Source: Asanoa sp040676615 (GTDB lineage Bacteria; Actinomycetota; Actinomycetes; Mycobacteriales; Micromonosporaceae). Taken from it: a DNA stretch of 64,000 nucleotides. Made by a program: the position numbers and the translations under genes. Positions 7,927 through 16,916 of this stretch are shown in pieces (the first letter of the stretch is position 1; every line of letters begins with the position of its first letter). The stretch lies in NCBI RefSeq assembly GCF_040676615.1, contig NZ_JBFAPI010000008.1, positions 1 to 64,000 on the forward strand. The letters are read 5' to 3'. Under the pieces are notes generated by a model. The model was not told the origin of the DNA. It saw only the letters and a program-made list of their open reading frames with translations, and searched no databases.

Positions 7927-8802
7927 TCAGCTCAGGATGGACCGGGCGGTGTCGATCGGGATCGCGAAGCCGATGCCGATCGAACCGCCGCCCTGGCCGG
8001 TCGAGGCGTTGGCGACGTTGATGGCGATGACCTGGCCGGCCGCGTCGACCAGTGGGCCGCCCGAGTTGCCGGAGTTGATCGGGGCGTCGGTCTGGATCAG
8101 GTGGGACAGGTTGAGGTCCTGGGCGTCGCGGTCGAGGGCCGAGACGATGCCGGAGGTGACCGTGCCGCTCAGGCCGAGCGGGCTGCCGAACGCCAGCACC
8201 GTGTCGCCGACCTGGACGCTGTTGCTGTCGCCGAGCGTCGCCGGGGTCAGGCCGGACGCGTTGACCTGGAGCAGCGCGAGGTCGTGGCTCGGGTCGGTAC
8301 GCAGGATCTGGGCTGGCACGGACCGGCCGTCGGACAGTTGCACGGTCGCGCCGCCGGTGGCCTCGTCGACCACGTGGTTGTTGGTGAGGATGCGGCCCGA
8401 ACCGTCGACGATCACACCGCTGCCCTCGGCGGTGCCGCCGGCGATCGGGACCAGGATGGTTACGACGCTCGGTGAGGTCTTGGCGGCCACCGAGGCGAGG
8501 GTCGCCGACTGGTTCGAGACGCTGGTGGCGGCGGTCGAGGCCGCGGCGGTCGAGGCGGCCGTGGGCTGGTTGGTCTGCGCGCCGATCACGCCGCCGGCGA
8601 CGCCGCCGCCGAGGACCAGCACGAGGGCGCCGGCCGCGATGGCGACGCGGCGGCCGCGCCGCGGGCCGTTGGGTGCGCCGCCGGAGTGACTGCCGGGGCC
8701 CCAGGGCGGGGTGGGCCCGCCGGGACCGGTCGGACCGGCCGCGGTCGGCTGGTGCGGCCAGGTGGACGCGTACGGATCGGAGCGGCTCAGCAAATCGGTC
8801 AT
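7927..8802 (-). CDS. HtrA/DegP-like trypsin-fold serine protease, membrane-anchored
   Basis: A 291-residue protease. A Pro/Gly-rich cytoplasmic start (1-50) is followed by one membrane helix (about 53-75) and a Thr/Ala-rich linker. The chymotrypsin-fold domain then shows the triad His143 (TNNHVV), Asp174 (SHDLALL) and Ser247 (GNSGGPL). Unlike classic HtrA there is no PDZ domain; the protein ends right after the protease fold. It would act outside the membrane in protein quality control or signal processing. It is divergent from the small protein and PrsW genes. Confidence 0.9.
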   Translation of the reverse strand: MTDLLSRSDPYASTWPHQPTAAGPTGPGGPTPPWGPGSHSGGAPNGPRRGRRVAIAAGALVLVLGGGVAGGVIGAQTNQPTAASTAAASTAATSVSNQSATLASVAAKTSPSVVTILVPIAGGTAEGSGVIVDGSGRILTNNHVVDEATGGATVQLSDGRSVPAQILRTDPSHDLALLQVNASGLTPATLGDSNSVQVGDTVLAFGSPLGLSGTVTSGIVSALDRDAQDLNLSHLIQTDAPINSGNSGGPLVDAAGQVIAINVANASTGQGGGSIGIGFAIPIDTARSILS

Positions 8803-8945
8803 GTCTCTACCGTGACGCGGATATCTTCCCCGAACCTGGGGCTGGCCTGGGACTTACCTGAACGCGGCCGACCGGACGTCGCGTCCCGCCGCGCTGAGCG
8901 GACCCGAATGGTGCACCCGCGCTGGAGATCCCCGACAATGTCCTG

Positions 8946-9500
8946 ATGGCTGGGGCGTCCTCGACATGGCGGCGTAATCTCGCCGGCTGCCTCGCGGTCG
9001 TGGCGGGAGTCCTCGCCCTGTCGTTCGGCGTGCCGGCGATCGACGACGCGCTGCCCGACAACACCGTGTCAAGCACCACCCCGCTCGAGTTCGCCGTCAA
9101 CGCCAGCGTGGTGCCGCCGCCCGACGCCTCGGTCGTCGCCGGGCAGACCTCGCCCGAGCAGGGCGTGGTCACGCTGGACGTCGACGGCGTGCGCTACCGG
9201 CTGACCGCCGAGAGCTTCCCGGGCACCCTCCAGCAACTCGCCGACCGGATCCGCGCCGAGGTGCAGAACATCTCCGGTGTGCAGGCCATCTCCGACGACC
9301 AGCAGGTCACCTCCAACAGCGGCATACCCGGCCTGCAGGCCACCTTCGTGGCCGAGAACCGCACCGGCTGGTACACCGTCTACCTGTTCGGCGGCACCGG
9401 CGTGACCTCGGTCGTCGACGGCAACGACGCGGGCGTCACCGCGCACCGCGACGCCCTGGAGACCAGCGTCAGGACCGTCACGATCGAGCAGGTCGCATGA
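8946..9500 (+). CDS. Small membrane-anchored extracytoplasmic protein, unknown
   Basis: A 184-residue protein with one N-terminal hydrophobic helix (about residues 11-30) and a soluble extracellular domain of about 140 residues rich in beta-type sequence. No family was recognised. It overlaps the following PrsW-type protease as ATGA, so the two are co-translated; it may be a substrate or partner of that protease, which is inference. The ATG at 8946 has no strong ribosome site. Confidence 0.75.
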   Translation: MAGASSTWRRNLAGCLAVVAGVLALSFGVPAIDDALPDNTVSSTTPLEFAVNASVVPPPDASVVAGQTSPEQGVVTLDVDGVRYRLTAESFPGTLQQLADRIRAEVQNISGVQAISDDQQVTSNSGIPGLQATFVAENRTGWYTVYLFGGTGVTSVVDGNDAGVTAHRDALETSVRTVTIEQVA

Positions 9501-10924
9501 GCGTCGACCAGGCCGCCCCGACGCCGCCACCGGCACCGGGCACCCGGCGGGTGTTCGCGTCCTGGGGCGCCGCGGCGCGCTGGCCGGCCGTCTGGGTGTT
9601 CGTCGCGCTGGCCATCGCCGGCGTCGTCATCCTCGGCCTGTCGTTCGGCCCGGCCATCGCCGACGCTCCGGCCGCCTTCGTGCTCGCTGTGATCCTCTTC
9701 GGCATACACGGCGCCGTGTTCGTCACGATCATCCGCGCGGTCGACTGGCTGGAGCCGGAGCCGCGCTGGCTGTTCGCCGCCGCGCTGGTCTGGGGCGGCT
9801 TCGTGGCCAGCGCCAACGCGCTGCGGGCCAACACCGCGCTCGAGTCGATCCTGGTCAAGATGACCTCGCTCGGCTTCGTGCGCGACTGGGCGGCCGCGAT
9901 CGAGGGGCCGACCGACGAGGAGATCCTCAAGACGCTCGGCATCGTGATGATCGTGCTGCTGGCCCGCCGGCAGATCAACAGCGTTCTCGACGGCGTGGTG
10001 TACGGAGCATTCGTCGGTCTCGGGTTCCAGGAGATCGAGAACATCACCTACAGCCTCAACGCGGTGGCGGCCGCGGGCACCGACAGTCTTGGCCCGGTGC
10101 TGCAGACGTTCGTGGTCCGCGGGCTGCTCGCCGGGCTGTGGAGCCACACCGTCTACAGCGCGATCGCCGGCGCCGGCGTGGCGTACGCCGTGCTGCACAA
10201 GGAACGTTCGTGGTTCAACCGGATCGGTGTCGCGCTCGGCGCCCTCGCCCTGGCGTGGCTGATGCACTTCCTGTGGAACTCACCGGCGGCGGCGTCGTTG
10301 ACTGACCACGCCGGCGTCTACGGCACCCTGCTGGTCCTGCTGATCAAGGGACTGCTGATCCTCGGCACGTTCCTGATCCTGTTGCACTTCTTCCGCAAGG
10401 ACGAGTACGAAGGCCTGGCCGGTCCGCTGGAAAGCCTGCGCAACCCGTGGATCGCGACGCACAACGAGATCCTCGCGTTGCGTGGCTGGCGCAGCCGCGG
10501 CCGGGCGCGCTGGAACGCCTACGTCTACGCGGGCGCCCGCGGCTATCGCCGGGTCCGCCAACTCCAGCGCGCGCAGGCCGATCTCGCGGTCGACATGCGC
10601 GACAACGGCGAGGCCGGCTATGCCGCCCGGCTGCCCGAGTTGCAGCGCGCCCGCTACGGTGTCTACAACCTCGGCATCTCCGACGCCGACGCGGTGCACC
10701 CGACCACCACCGCCGGCTGGATCTCGTTCGTCCTGGCGTTCGCGGTGCTGATCAACCCGATCTTCCTGGTGCTGCCGCTCGGCTTCCTGCTCTTCGGGGT
10801 GGCCCGGGCCCGCTCCCGCCGGCAACGGGCCGACCCGCGGTTGCGTACGGCCGCCATCCTGGCCCTGGTCTTCGCGCTGGCCTACATCGTCAGCCTCATC
10901 GCCCGCTCGGCGACGCTGTATTGA
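9497..10924 (+). CDS. PrsW family intramembrane metalloprotease
   Basis: A 475-residue polytopic protein of the PrsW/CAAX-protease-like superfamily, which cleaves membrane proteins such as anti-sigma factors. Visible motifs are Glu141-Glu142 in PTDEEILK, the DGVVYGAFVGLGFQEIEN segment with Glu180, His217 in LWSHTVYS and His257 in AWLMHFLWN, all expected in membrane helices. A cytoplasmic stretch (about 300-400) precedes a final pair of helices, making it longer than typical PrsW. Its start overlaps the stop of the upstream anchored protein. The substrate is unknown. Confidence 0.9.
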   Translation: MSVDQAAPTPPPAPGTRRVFASWGAAARWPAVWVFVALAIAGVVILGLSFGPAIADAPAAFVLAVILFGIHGAVFVTIIRAVDWLEPEPRWLFAAALVWGGFVASANALRANTALESILVKMTSLGFVRDWAAAIEGPTDEEILKTLGIVMIVLLARRQINSVLDGVVYGAFVGLGFQEIENITYSLNAVAAAGTDSLGPVLQTFVVRGLLAGLWSHTVYSAIAGAGVAYAVLHKERSWFNRIGVALGALALAWLMHFLWNSPAAASLTDHAGVYGTLLVLLIKGLLILGTFLILLHFFRKDEYEGLAGPLESLRNPWIATHNEILALRGWRSRGRARWNAYVYAGARGYRRVRQLQRAQADLAVDMRDNGEAGYAARLPELQRARYGVYNLGISDADAVHPTTTAGWISFVLAFAVLINPIFLVLPLGFLLFGVARARSRRQRADPRLRTAAILALVFALAYIVSLIARSATLY

Positions 10925-10945
10925 CCGCGCCGCCCGAGACAGGCC

Positions 10946-13141
10946 CTAACGGTGGGTGGCGCGCAGCAGCAGGGCCCAGGCGGCGAGCGGGTGGCCGGCC
11001 ATCAGCTGGTGCTCGGCATCGGCGATCAGGCTCGGCCAGCTGGTCGGTGCCCGGCCGCCGACCACCGCTTCCTGCGCGGCGTCGCGGGCGACCGCGACCA
11101 GGTCCTCGACGCCGGACCGGGCGACCCGCAACCGCCGCTCGGTCGCGGCGAGGTCGTGCCGCGGTTGCCCGGTGCGCAACCCCCAGCCGTAGGGGTAGAG
11201 CGGCCGGTAGTCGCGGTCGCCGACGTTGACCGGCACCTGGTCGGCCCGGGCCGGCCAGCTCACCGGCAACCGCCCGGTGAACGGGCGGCGCCCGAACAGC
11301 ACGTCGGCCACGCCGCCGCCCTCGCTGCCCGGCAGCCACGACGCCACCAGCGCGTCGATCCGGTGCCGCGGGTCGCTGATGACCTGCGGACGGCCGGAGA
11401 CGACCAGGACGACGCAGGTGGCGATCGCCGCACAGACCTTGTCGACCACGGCCTGGTCGGCCGGCTGCAGCGTGAGGGACTTCTCCTCCTGCAGGGCCGG
11501 CGCGCAGAAGCCGCATTCGGGGCCGCCGACGTCGCCGTAGCCCTCCGCGTAGGGCGTCTCGCCGACCACCACGATGCCCACGTCGGCACCGGCCGTCGGC
11601 GCGGACGCGTCGGCGCTGTAGGTCACCGTCGCCCCCGGTGCGACCTCCTGGATCCCCTCCAGGATGGTGGTGCCCGGGATCGTGTCGCCGCTGTCGCCCT
11701 GCCACTGGATCGTCCAGCCACCGGCCTGGTTGCCGATGTTGTCGGCGTTGCGGCCCGCGACGTAGACGTTGCCGGCCGGCCGCAACGGCAGCGTCCGGCC
11801 GCTGTTCGCCAGCAGCACCTGCGATTCCGCGGCGGCGCGGCGGGCGACGGCCCGGTGCTCGGCGCCGCCGATCTCACCGGGCGCGGTCGCCACGTAGGGA
11901 TGCTCGAAGAGCCCCAGCTCGAACTTGCGGCGCAGGATCCGGCTGACCGCGTCGTCGATCCGCGACCGCGCGACCCGGCCGGCCGCGACCTCGGCCAACA
12001 GCAGATCTTCGAACTGCGAAGCCGTGTTGGGCTCCATGAACATGTCGATGCCGGCGTTGACACCGGCCCGCACCTTGCCCGCGGTCAGGCCCGTGTTGCC
12101 CGGCTCGGCCGGGTCGGGAAGCTGATGGATGCCCTCCCAGTCGGAGACCACGAAGCCGTCGAAGCCCAGCCGGCCCTTGAGCTCTCGGGTCACCAACTCG
12201 CGGTTGGCGTGCATCTTCACCGGGTTGCCGACGCCGTCGTCGGTGAAGTCCACGCTGGAGAAGGAGGGCATCACCACGGCCGCGTCGTGATGGCGCAGCG
12301 CGTTGTCATAGGGCGCCAGATCGATCCGGGCGAAGTCGCGGCGGCTGGTGACCGTCACGCCCTGGTCGATCGGATACTTCTGGTCATACCAGGGCTTGCC
12401 CTCGTTCGCGTCGGCGACGGCCTGGTCGTAGCGCGTGTCACCGTCGCCGGCATAGTGCTTCACGGTGGCGAGCACGCCGTTGTCCTGCAGCCCGTCGATG
12501 ACGGTCGACATGCGCTCGACCAGCGCCGGGTCTTCGCCGAAACTCTCGTAGGAGCGGCCCCACCGCTCGTCGCGGGAGACGCACACGCAGGGCGCGAAAT
12601 CCCACGGGATGCCGGTGGCCCGCATCTCCTCCGCGGTCACCCGGCCGGCCTCCGCGGCCAGGGCCGGGTCACGGGTCGCGCCGAGACCGACGTTGTGCGG
12701 GAAGATCGTCGCGCCGTCGACGTTGCCGTGGCCGTGCACGGCGTCGATGCCGTAGAGCATCGGGATCTTCAGGCGGGTCGACAGCGCCTGGGCCTGGAAC
12801 GAGTTGACCATCTCGACCCAGGCGGCCGGCGTGTTGGGCGTCGGCACCGAGCCCCCGCCGGACAGCACCGAACCCAGCCGCCACCGCGCGACCAGTGTCG
12901 GGTCGGCCGCCACCGCCGCCCGCTCGGCCTGCGTCATCTGGCCGACCTTCTCCTCGATCGTCATCCGGCCGAGCAGGTCGGCCACCCGCTGCTCGACGGG
13001 TCGGCCCGGGTCGAGGTAGGGCAGGGCGGCCGCCGGGGCACCGTCGAGCGCCTCCGCCGGCGCGGCGGCCGCCGGCAGGAGCGAGGCCGTGAGAGCGCTC
13101 ACCGAGACGAGCGCGATCGTGAAACTGCGGCGCATTGTCAT
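10946..13141 (-). CDS. Secreted glycoside hydrolase family 3 beta-glucosidase-type enzyme
   Basis: A 731-residue exported GH3 enzyme that removes terminal beta-linked glucose or related sugars. A signal peptide (1-26, cleavage near AAAA) is followed by the (beta/alpha)8 domain with KHYAGDG at about 228 and the nucleophile Asp334 in VVSDWEG. The second alpha/beta domain follows and ends at YPYGWGL. About 85 further residues form an extra helical tail with no recognised domain. GGAGGA precedes the chosen ATG at 13139-13141 by 5 nt. It is convergent with the PrsW gene. Confidence 0.92.
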   Translation of the reverse strand: MTMRRSFTIALVSVSALTASLLPAAAAPAEALDGAPAAALPYLDPGRPVEQRVADLLGRMTIEEKVGQMTQAERAAVAADPTLVARWRLGSVLSGGGSVPTPNTPAAWVEMVNSFQAQALSTRLKIPMLYGIDAVHGHGNVDGATIFPHNVGLGATRDPALAAEAGRVTAEEMRATGIPWDFAPCVCVSRDERWGRSYESFGEDPALVERMSTVIDGLQDNGVLATVKHYAGDGDTRYDQAVADANEGKPWYDQKYPIDQGVTVTSRRDFARIDLAPYDNALRHHDAAVVMPSFSSVDFTDDGVGNPVKMHANRELVTRELKGRLGFDGFVVSDWEGIHQLPDPAEPGNTGLTAGKVRAGVNAGIDMFMEPNTASQFEDLLLAEVAAGRVARSRIDDAVSRILRRKFELGLFEHPYVATAPGEIGGAEHRAVARRAAAESQVLLANSGRTLPLRPAGNVYVAGRNADNIGNQAGGWTIQWQGDSGDTIPGTTILEGIQEVAPGATVTYSADASAPTAGADVGIVVVGETPYAEGYGDVGGPECGFCAPALQEEKSLTLQPADQAVVDKVCAAIATCVVLVVSGRPQVISDPRHRIDALVASWLPGSEGGGVADVLFGRRPFTGRLPVSWPARADQVPVNVGDRDYRPLYPYGWGLRTGQPRHDLAATERRLRVARSGVEDLVAVARDAAQEAVVGGRAPTSWPSLIADAEHQLMAGHPLAAWALLLRATHR

Positions 13142-13241
13142 GATCGTCCTCCGGATGCCTGTCCGGGCCGAGACAACGAACGACTGTTCCCATCGGCATC
13201 CTCCTCGCCGGTCTCGACCGATGTCAATGAACCGGGCGACG

Positions 13242-13247
13242 TAGGCT
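13242..13247 (+). promoter_or_regulatory. -10 box of a candidate leaderless promoter (ECF sigma gene)
   Basis: TAGGCT fits TANNNT and lies 6 nt before the GTG at 13254, with no ribosome site between them. Confidence 0.55.
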
Positions 13248-13253
13248 CTTGGC

Positions 13254-14486
13254 GTGGAAGGCCTGCTCAGGGAGCTCGCACCGGAGGTACTCGGGGCGCT
13301 GGTGCGCCGCTACGGCCACTTCGACGCGGCGGAGGACGCCGTGCAGGAGGCGCTGCTCGCGGCGGCGACCCAATGGCCGGCCGACGGGCAGCCGGACGAC
13401 CCGAAGGCCTGGCTGATCCGGGTCGCCTCGCGCCGCCTGATCGACCAGCTCCGCAGCGACGAGTCGCGGCGGCAGCGCGAGGAGAACGACTTCCAGCGCG
13501 ACCCCGCCGCCACGCGAACAGCGCCGCCGGCCGACGCCGACCGCCGGGACGGCGATGACTCGTTGGTGTTGCTGTTCCTCTGCTGCCACCCCGCCATCGC
13601 GGTTCCCGCGCAGGTGGCGCTGACTCTGCGGGCCGTCGGCGGCCTGACCACGGCCGAGATCGCGAGCGCGTTCCTGGTGCCCGAGCCGACCATGGGACAG
13701 CGGATCAGCCGGGCCAAGCAGAAGATCAAGTCTTCTGGGCTCGGGTTCGAGATGCCGCCGCCGGAGTCGCGGGTGGCCCGGCTGGACGCCGTACTCCAGG
13801 TGCTCTATCTGATCTTCAACGAGGGCTACACGAGCAGTTCCGGGCCGCACCTGGCCCGGGTCGAGCTGTCGGCGGAGGCGATCCGGCTGGCCCGGATGCT
13901 GCACCGGCTGCTGCCCGACGACGGCGAGGCGGCCGGCCTGCTCGCGCTGATGCTGCTGACCGACGCCCGGCGGCCGGCCCGCACCGGCCCGGGCGGCGAA
14001 CTGGTCCCGCTCGACGAGCAGGACCGGTCGCGCTGGGACCGGGCGGCGATCGCCGAGGGTGTCGCGCTGGTCTCCACCGCGCTGGCCCGCACCCGGCCCG
14101 GCGCCTACCAGTTGCAGGCGGCGATCGCGGCGGTGCACGACGAGGCGCCCAGCGCCGCGGACACCGACTGGCCGCAGGTGCTCGCGCTCTACGAACTGCT
14201 GGAAAAGGTCACCGACAGCCCGATGGTGCGGCTCAACAAGGCCGTCGCGGTCGCGATGGTGGCCGGACCGCGGGCCGGGCTCGATCTGCTGTCCACGCTC
14301 GACGGCGACGAGCGGATGACCCGACACCACCGGCTCGCCGCCGTACGCGCACACCTGCTCGAACTGGCCGGCGACAGCGCCGGAGCCGCGGCGGCCTACG
14401 CGGCGGCCGCCGACCGCACGCTCAGCGAGCCGGAGCAGCGCTACCTGCGCGATCGGGCCCGGCGGCTGGTGGCCACGACGCCATGA
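13254..14486 (+). CDS. ECF RNA polymerase sigma factor, ECF42-like with C-terminal TPR-type domain
   Basis: A 410-residue sigma factor. Region 2 is at about 5-75 (FDAAEDAVQEALLAA, then RVASRRLIDQLR) and region 4 at about 115-155 (GGLTTAEIASAFLVPEPTMGQ as the helix-turn-helix). The remaining about 240 residues form the helical repeat extension typical of ECF42 proteins. These usually sit beside YCII/DGPF-domain genes, but none is present here. Instead its stop overlaps the start of a Y-family polymerase gene (ATGA). No anti-sigma factor is adjacent. The GTG start is probably leaderless. Confidence 0.92.
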   Translation: MEGLLRELAPEVLGALVRRYGHFDAAEDAVQEALLAAATQWPADGQPDDPKAWLIRVASRRLIDQLRSDESRRQREENDFQRDPAATRTAPPADADRRDGDDSLVLLFLCCHPAIAVPAQVALTLRAVGGLTTAEIASAFLVPEPTMGQRISRAKQKIKSSGLGFEMPPPESRVARLDAVLQVLYLIFNEGYTSSSGPHLARVELSAEAIRLARMLHRLLPDDGEAAGLLALMLLTDARRPARTGPGGELVPLDEQDRSRWDRAAIAEGVALVSTALARTRPGAYQLQAAIAAVHDEAPSAADTDWPQVLALYELLEKVTDSPMVRLNKAVAVAMVAGPRAGLDLLSTLDGDERMTRHHRLAAVRAHLLELAGDSAGAAAAYAAAADRTLSEPEQRYLRDRARRLVATTP

Positions 14487-15514
14487 CCTGGCTGCTGCAC
14501 GTCGACATGGACCAGTTCGTGGCCGCGGTGGAGATCCTGCGCCATCCGGAACTGCGCGGCCGTCCGGTCGTGGTCGGCGGCGCGGGCGACCCGACGGCCC
14601 GGCGTCAGGTGGTCTCCACCGCCTCCTACGAGGCCCGGGCGCACGGTGTCCACTCCGGAATGCCGTTGCGGCGGGCCGCCCAGCTCTGCCCGGAGGCGGT
14701 GTTCCTGGCGACCGATCCGGCCGCCTACAGCGCCGCTTCCGAGCGGGTGATGGCGGTGCTGCGCCGGTTCCCGGTCGACGTCGAGGTGTGGGGCTGGGAC
14801 GAGGCGTTCATCGGCGGCGACATCGCCGACCCGGTCACGCTGGCCGAGGAGCTGAAGGCGGCGGTGTTCGCCGAGACGGGGCTGACCTGCGCGATCGGCA
14901 TCGGCGAGAACAAGCTGCAGGCCAAGACCGCGGCCCGGTTCGGCAAGCCCGGCGGCGTCCACACGCTTACCTCCGCGGTCTGGCTCGACGTGATGGGGCC
15001 GCGCCCGGCGGCGGAGCTCTGGGGAGTCGGCCCGAAGACCACCCGCAAGCTCGACGAGCTCGGGCTGCACACGGTCGCCGAGCTCGCCGCGACGCCGCCC
15101 GACGCGCTGGTCGAGCGCTTCGGGCCGCGGATGGCGGCCTGGCTGCCGGTCGCGGCGGCCGGCGGCGGTGACACCCACATCAGCACCGAGCCGTGGGTGG
15201 CCCGCTCGAAGAGCCGGGAGAACACCTACGCCGAAGACCTCTCCGACCCGGCGGACATCGCCCGCGAGGTGGCCGCGATGGCCCGCGCGCTGACCGCCGA
15301 CGTGGTCGCCGACGGGCGCGAGATCACCCACGTGGCGGTCAAGGTGCGCTACGTCAGCTTCTTCACGCCGACCCGGGAGTCCAAACTGCGCGCGGGCCCG
15401 ACCACCGACGCCGGCGTGGTCGAGCAGGCGGCCGTCGCGTTGCTGGCCAAGTTCGAATGGAAACGCCCGGTGCGACTGCTCGGCGTGCGGGTCAACCTGG
15501 CGATGCCGGACTGA
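14483..15514 (+). CDS. dinB: Y-family DNA polymerase, DinB2-like (no aromatic steric gate)
   Basis: A 343-residue translesion polymerase. Catalytic acids are D8 and D10 in HVDMDQF and the Asp-Glu of WGWDEAF at about 107. In E. coli Pol IV residue 13 is the steric-gate Phe (DMDCFF); here the segment reads DMDQFV, so Val occupies that place. The DQF and WGWDEA motifs match mycobacterial DinB2, which has Leu at the gate and uses ribonucleotides. A helix-hairpin-helix (about 175-215) and little-finger domain follow. No clear clamp-binding motif is seen at the C-terminus. It is coupled to the ECF sigma gene by an ATGA overlap. Confidence 0.92.
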   Translation: MTWLLHVDMDQFVAAVEILRHPELRGRPVVVGGAGDPTARRQVVSTASYEARAHGVHSGMPLRRAAQLCPEAVFLATDPAAYSAASERVMAVLRRFPVDVEVWGWDEAFIGGDIADPVTLAEELKAAVFAETGLTCAIGIGENKLQAKTAARFGKPGGVHTLTSAVWLDVMGPRPAAELWGVGPKTTRKLDELGLHTVAELAATPPDALVERFGPRMAAWLPVAAAGGGDTHISTEPWVARSKSRENTYAEDLSDPADIAREVAAMARALTADVVADGREITHVAVKVRYVSFFTPTRESKLRAGPTTDAGVVEQAAVALLAKFEWKRPVRLLGVRVNLAMPD

Positions 15515-16352
15515 CCACGTCGGCCAGTCGGTCGATCTGGTCGAGCGACGGCACCGTCGGATCGAAGTAGAGCTCGGTCACCCCGGCCGCTTCGAACGCC
15601 TGGGCCGCCGCCCGGATCGTTTCGGGGGTACGCAGCGCGTTGGTCGCGATCCCGTCGGCGTACTCGCCGAGGAACGCGTAGTAGTGCCGGAGATAGGCCA
15701 GCGACCGCTCCTCGGCGTCGTCGCCGAGCGAGTAGTAGGCGAGGACGGTGATCCGCGGCTCGCCCTCGCGGCCGGCTTCCTGCCAGGCGGTGCGCACCCG
15801 GGCGGCGTACTCCCCGGCCTGCTCCGGCCGGCCGCCGCCCATCGCGCCACCGGCGCCCCAGGACACCAGCCGGCGGAACGCCGCGTCGCTGGTGCCGCCG
15901 ATGATCACGGGTATGGCGTGCCCGTTGACCGGCGCCGGCGAATGCTCGGGGTCGCCCGACCAGATCCGGTGGATCCGGTCCAGCGTGCGGTCGAACTCGC
16001 GGCCCCGGCGGCTGAAGTCGCGGCCCATCACCTCGAAGTCGTCCTGCCGGCCGCCCGGGGCCAGGCCGAGAGTCAACCGGCCGCCGGAGATCTGGTCGAC
16101 CGTGGCGGCCGACTTGGCCAGCAGGGCGGCGGGATAGACCGGGCCCAGCAGGATGTTGGTGTAGAGCCCGATCCGGCTGGTCACCGCCGCCGCGGCGGCG
16201 AGGGCGGTCAGCGAGTCGTGGTTGGGGTAGGCGATCCGGTCGATCGTCGCCAGCCCGGCGAAGCCGTGCTCCTCGGATCGCCGGGCCCACTCGACCAGGG
16301 TGGTGCCGGGGACGCCCGGCACGCTGTTGGGAAGTCCGATGCCGATCTTCAC
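15492..16352 (-). CDS. LLM class (luciferase-like) flavin/F420-dependent oxidoreductase
   Basis: A 286-residue TIM-barrel oxidoreductase of the bacterial-luciferase superfamily, whose actinobacterial members often use coenzyme F420. Typical segments are IGIGLPN at the start, ATIDRIAYPN, and the GGRLTLGLAPG block. The start was placed at GTG 16350-16352 because a TAGGGT box lies 7 nt upstream, giving a leaderless layout; a GTG three codons earlier is possible. The substrate is unknown. Its 3' end overlaps dinB by 23 bp. Confidence 0.87.
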   Translation of the reverse strand: MKIGIGLPNSVPGVPGTTLVEWARRSEEHGFAGLATIDRIAYPNHDSLTALAAAAAVTSRIGLYTNILLGPVYPAALLAKSAATVDQISGGRLTLGLAPGGRQDDFEVMGRDFSRRGREFDRTLDRIHRIWSGDPEHSPAPVNGHAIPVIIGGTSDAAFRRLVSWGAGGAMGGGRPEQAGEYAARVRTAWQEAGREGEPRITVLAYYSLGDDAEERSLAYLRHYYAFLGEYADGIATNALRTPETIRAAAQAFEAAGVTELYFDPTVPSLDQIDRLADVVSPASPG

Positions 16353-16359
16353 CCGGCCC

Positions 16360-16365
16360 ACCCTA
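16360..16365 (-). promoter_or_regulatory. -10 box of a candidate leaderless promoter (LLM oxidoreductase)
   Basis: TAGGGT on the minus strand lies 7 nt before the GTG at 16350-16352, which favours that start over the GTG at 16361. Confidence 0.5.
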
Positions 16366-16377
16366 GCGGGATTGCTG

Positions 16378-16902
16378 CTATTTCACCTGATACGTCGGCC
16401 GGATGACCGCCCGCGCGAGGTCGTGGAACGTCAGGTTGAAGCTGACCACGGCCGGCGACACGTCGGGCGTCACGTCCAGTCGCTCGACGTCGACCGCGTG
16501 CACGGTGAACAGATAGCGGTGCGGGAAGTCGCCCTGCGGCGGCGCCGCACCGCCGTACTCCTTGGTGCCGTAGTCGTTGCGCACCGCGAACGCGCCGGCC
16601 GGCGGCTGGGCCCCCCGCTCCAGTGAGGTCACCGTGACCGGCACGTTGACCAGCACCCAGTGCCAGAAGCCGCTGTGTGTCGGCGCGTCCGGGTCGTAGC
16701 AGGTGATCACGAAGCTCTTGGTCGAATCCGGGAAGCCCGACCAGGACAGCTGCGGCGACTTCCCGCCGCCGCCGACGCTCGGGTCGGCGAACGTGTCGGC
16801 CATCTGCTCCCCGTCGCGCACGTCCTCGCTGGTCAGCGTGAACGAGGGAACGGACGGCAGCAGGTCGTAGGGATCCGGCGGAACAGGTCGTTCGAGACTC
16901 AT
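16378..16902 (-). CDS. YbhB/YbcL family (PEBP, Raf kinase inhibitor-like) protein
   Basis: A 174-residue phosphatidylethanolamine-binding-protein fold. Family features are FADPSVGGGGKSPQLSW near the N-terminus, the anion-pocket motif CYDPDAPT, HWVLVNVP, and DYGTKEYGGAAPPQG followed by HRYLFTVHA. The cellular role of bacterial PEBPs is not settled. The start at ATG 16900-16902 is supported by AAGGATC upstream. It follows the AAA ATPase gene by 14 bp on the same strand and may be co-transcribed with it. Confidence 0.92.
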   Translation of the reverse strand: MSLERPVPPDPYDLLPSVPSFTLTSEDVRDGEQMADTFADPSVGGGGKSPQLSWSGFPDSTKSFVITCYDPDAPTHSGFWHWVLVNVPVTVTSLERGAQPPAGAFAVRNDYGTKEYGGAAPPQGDFPHRYLFTVHAVDVERLDVTPDVSPAVVSFNLTFHDLARAVIRPTYQVK

Positions 16903-16916
16903 GGTTTGATCCTTCC

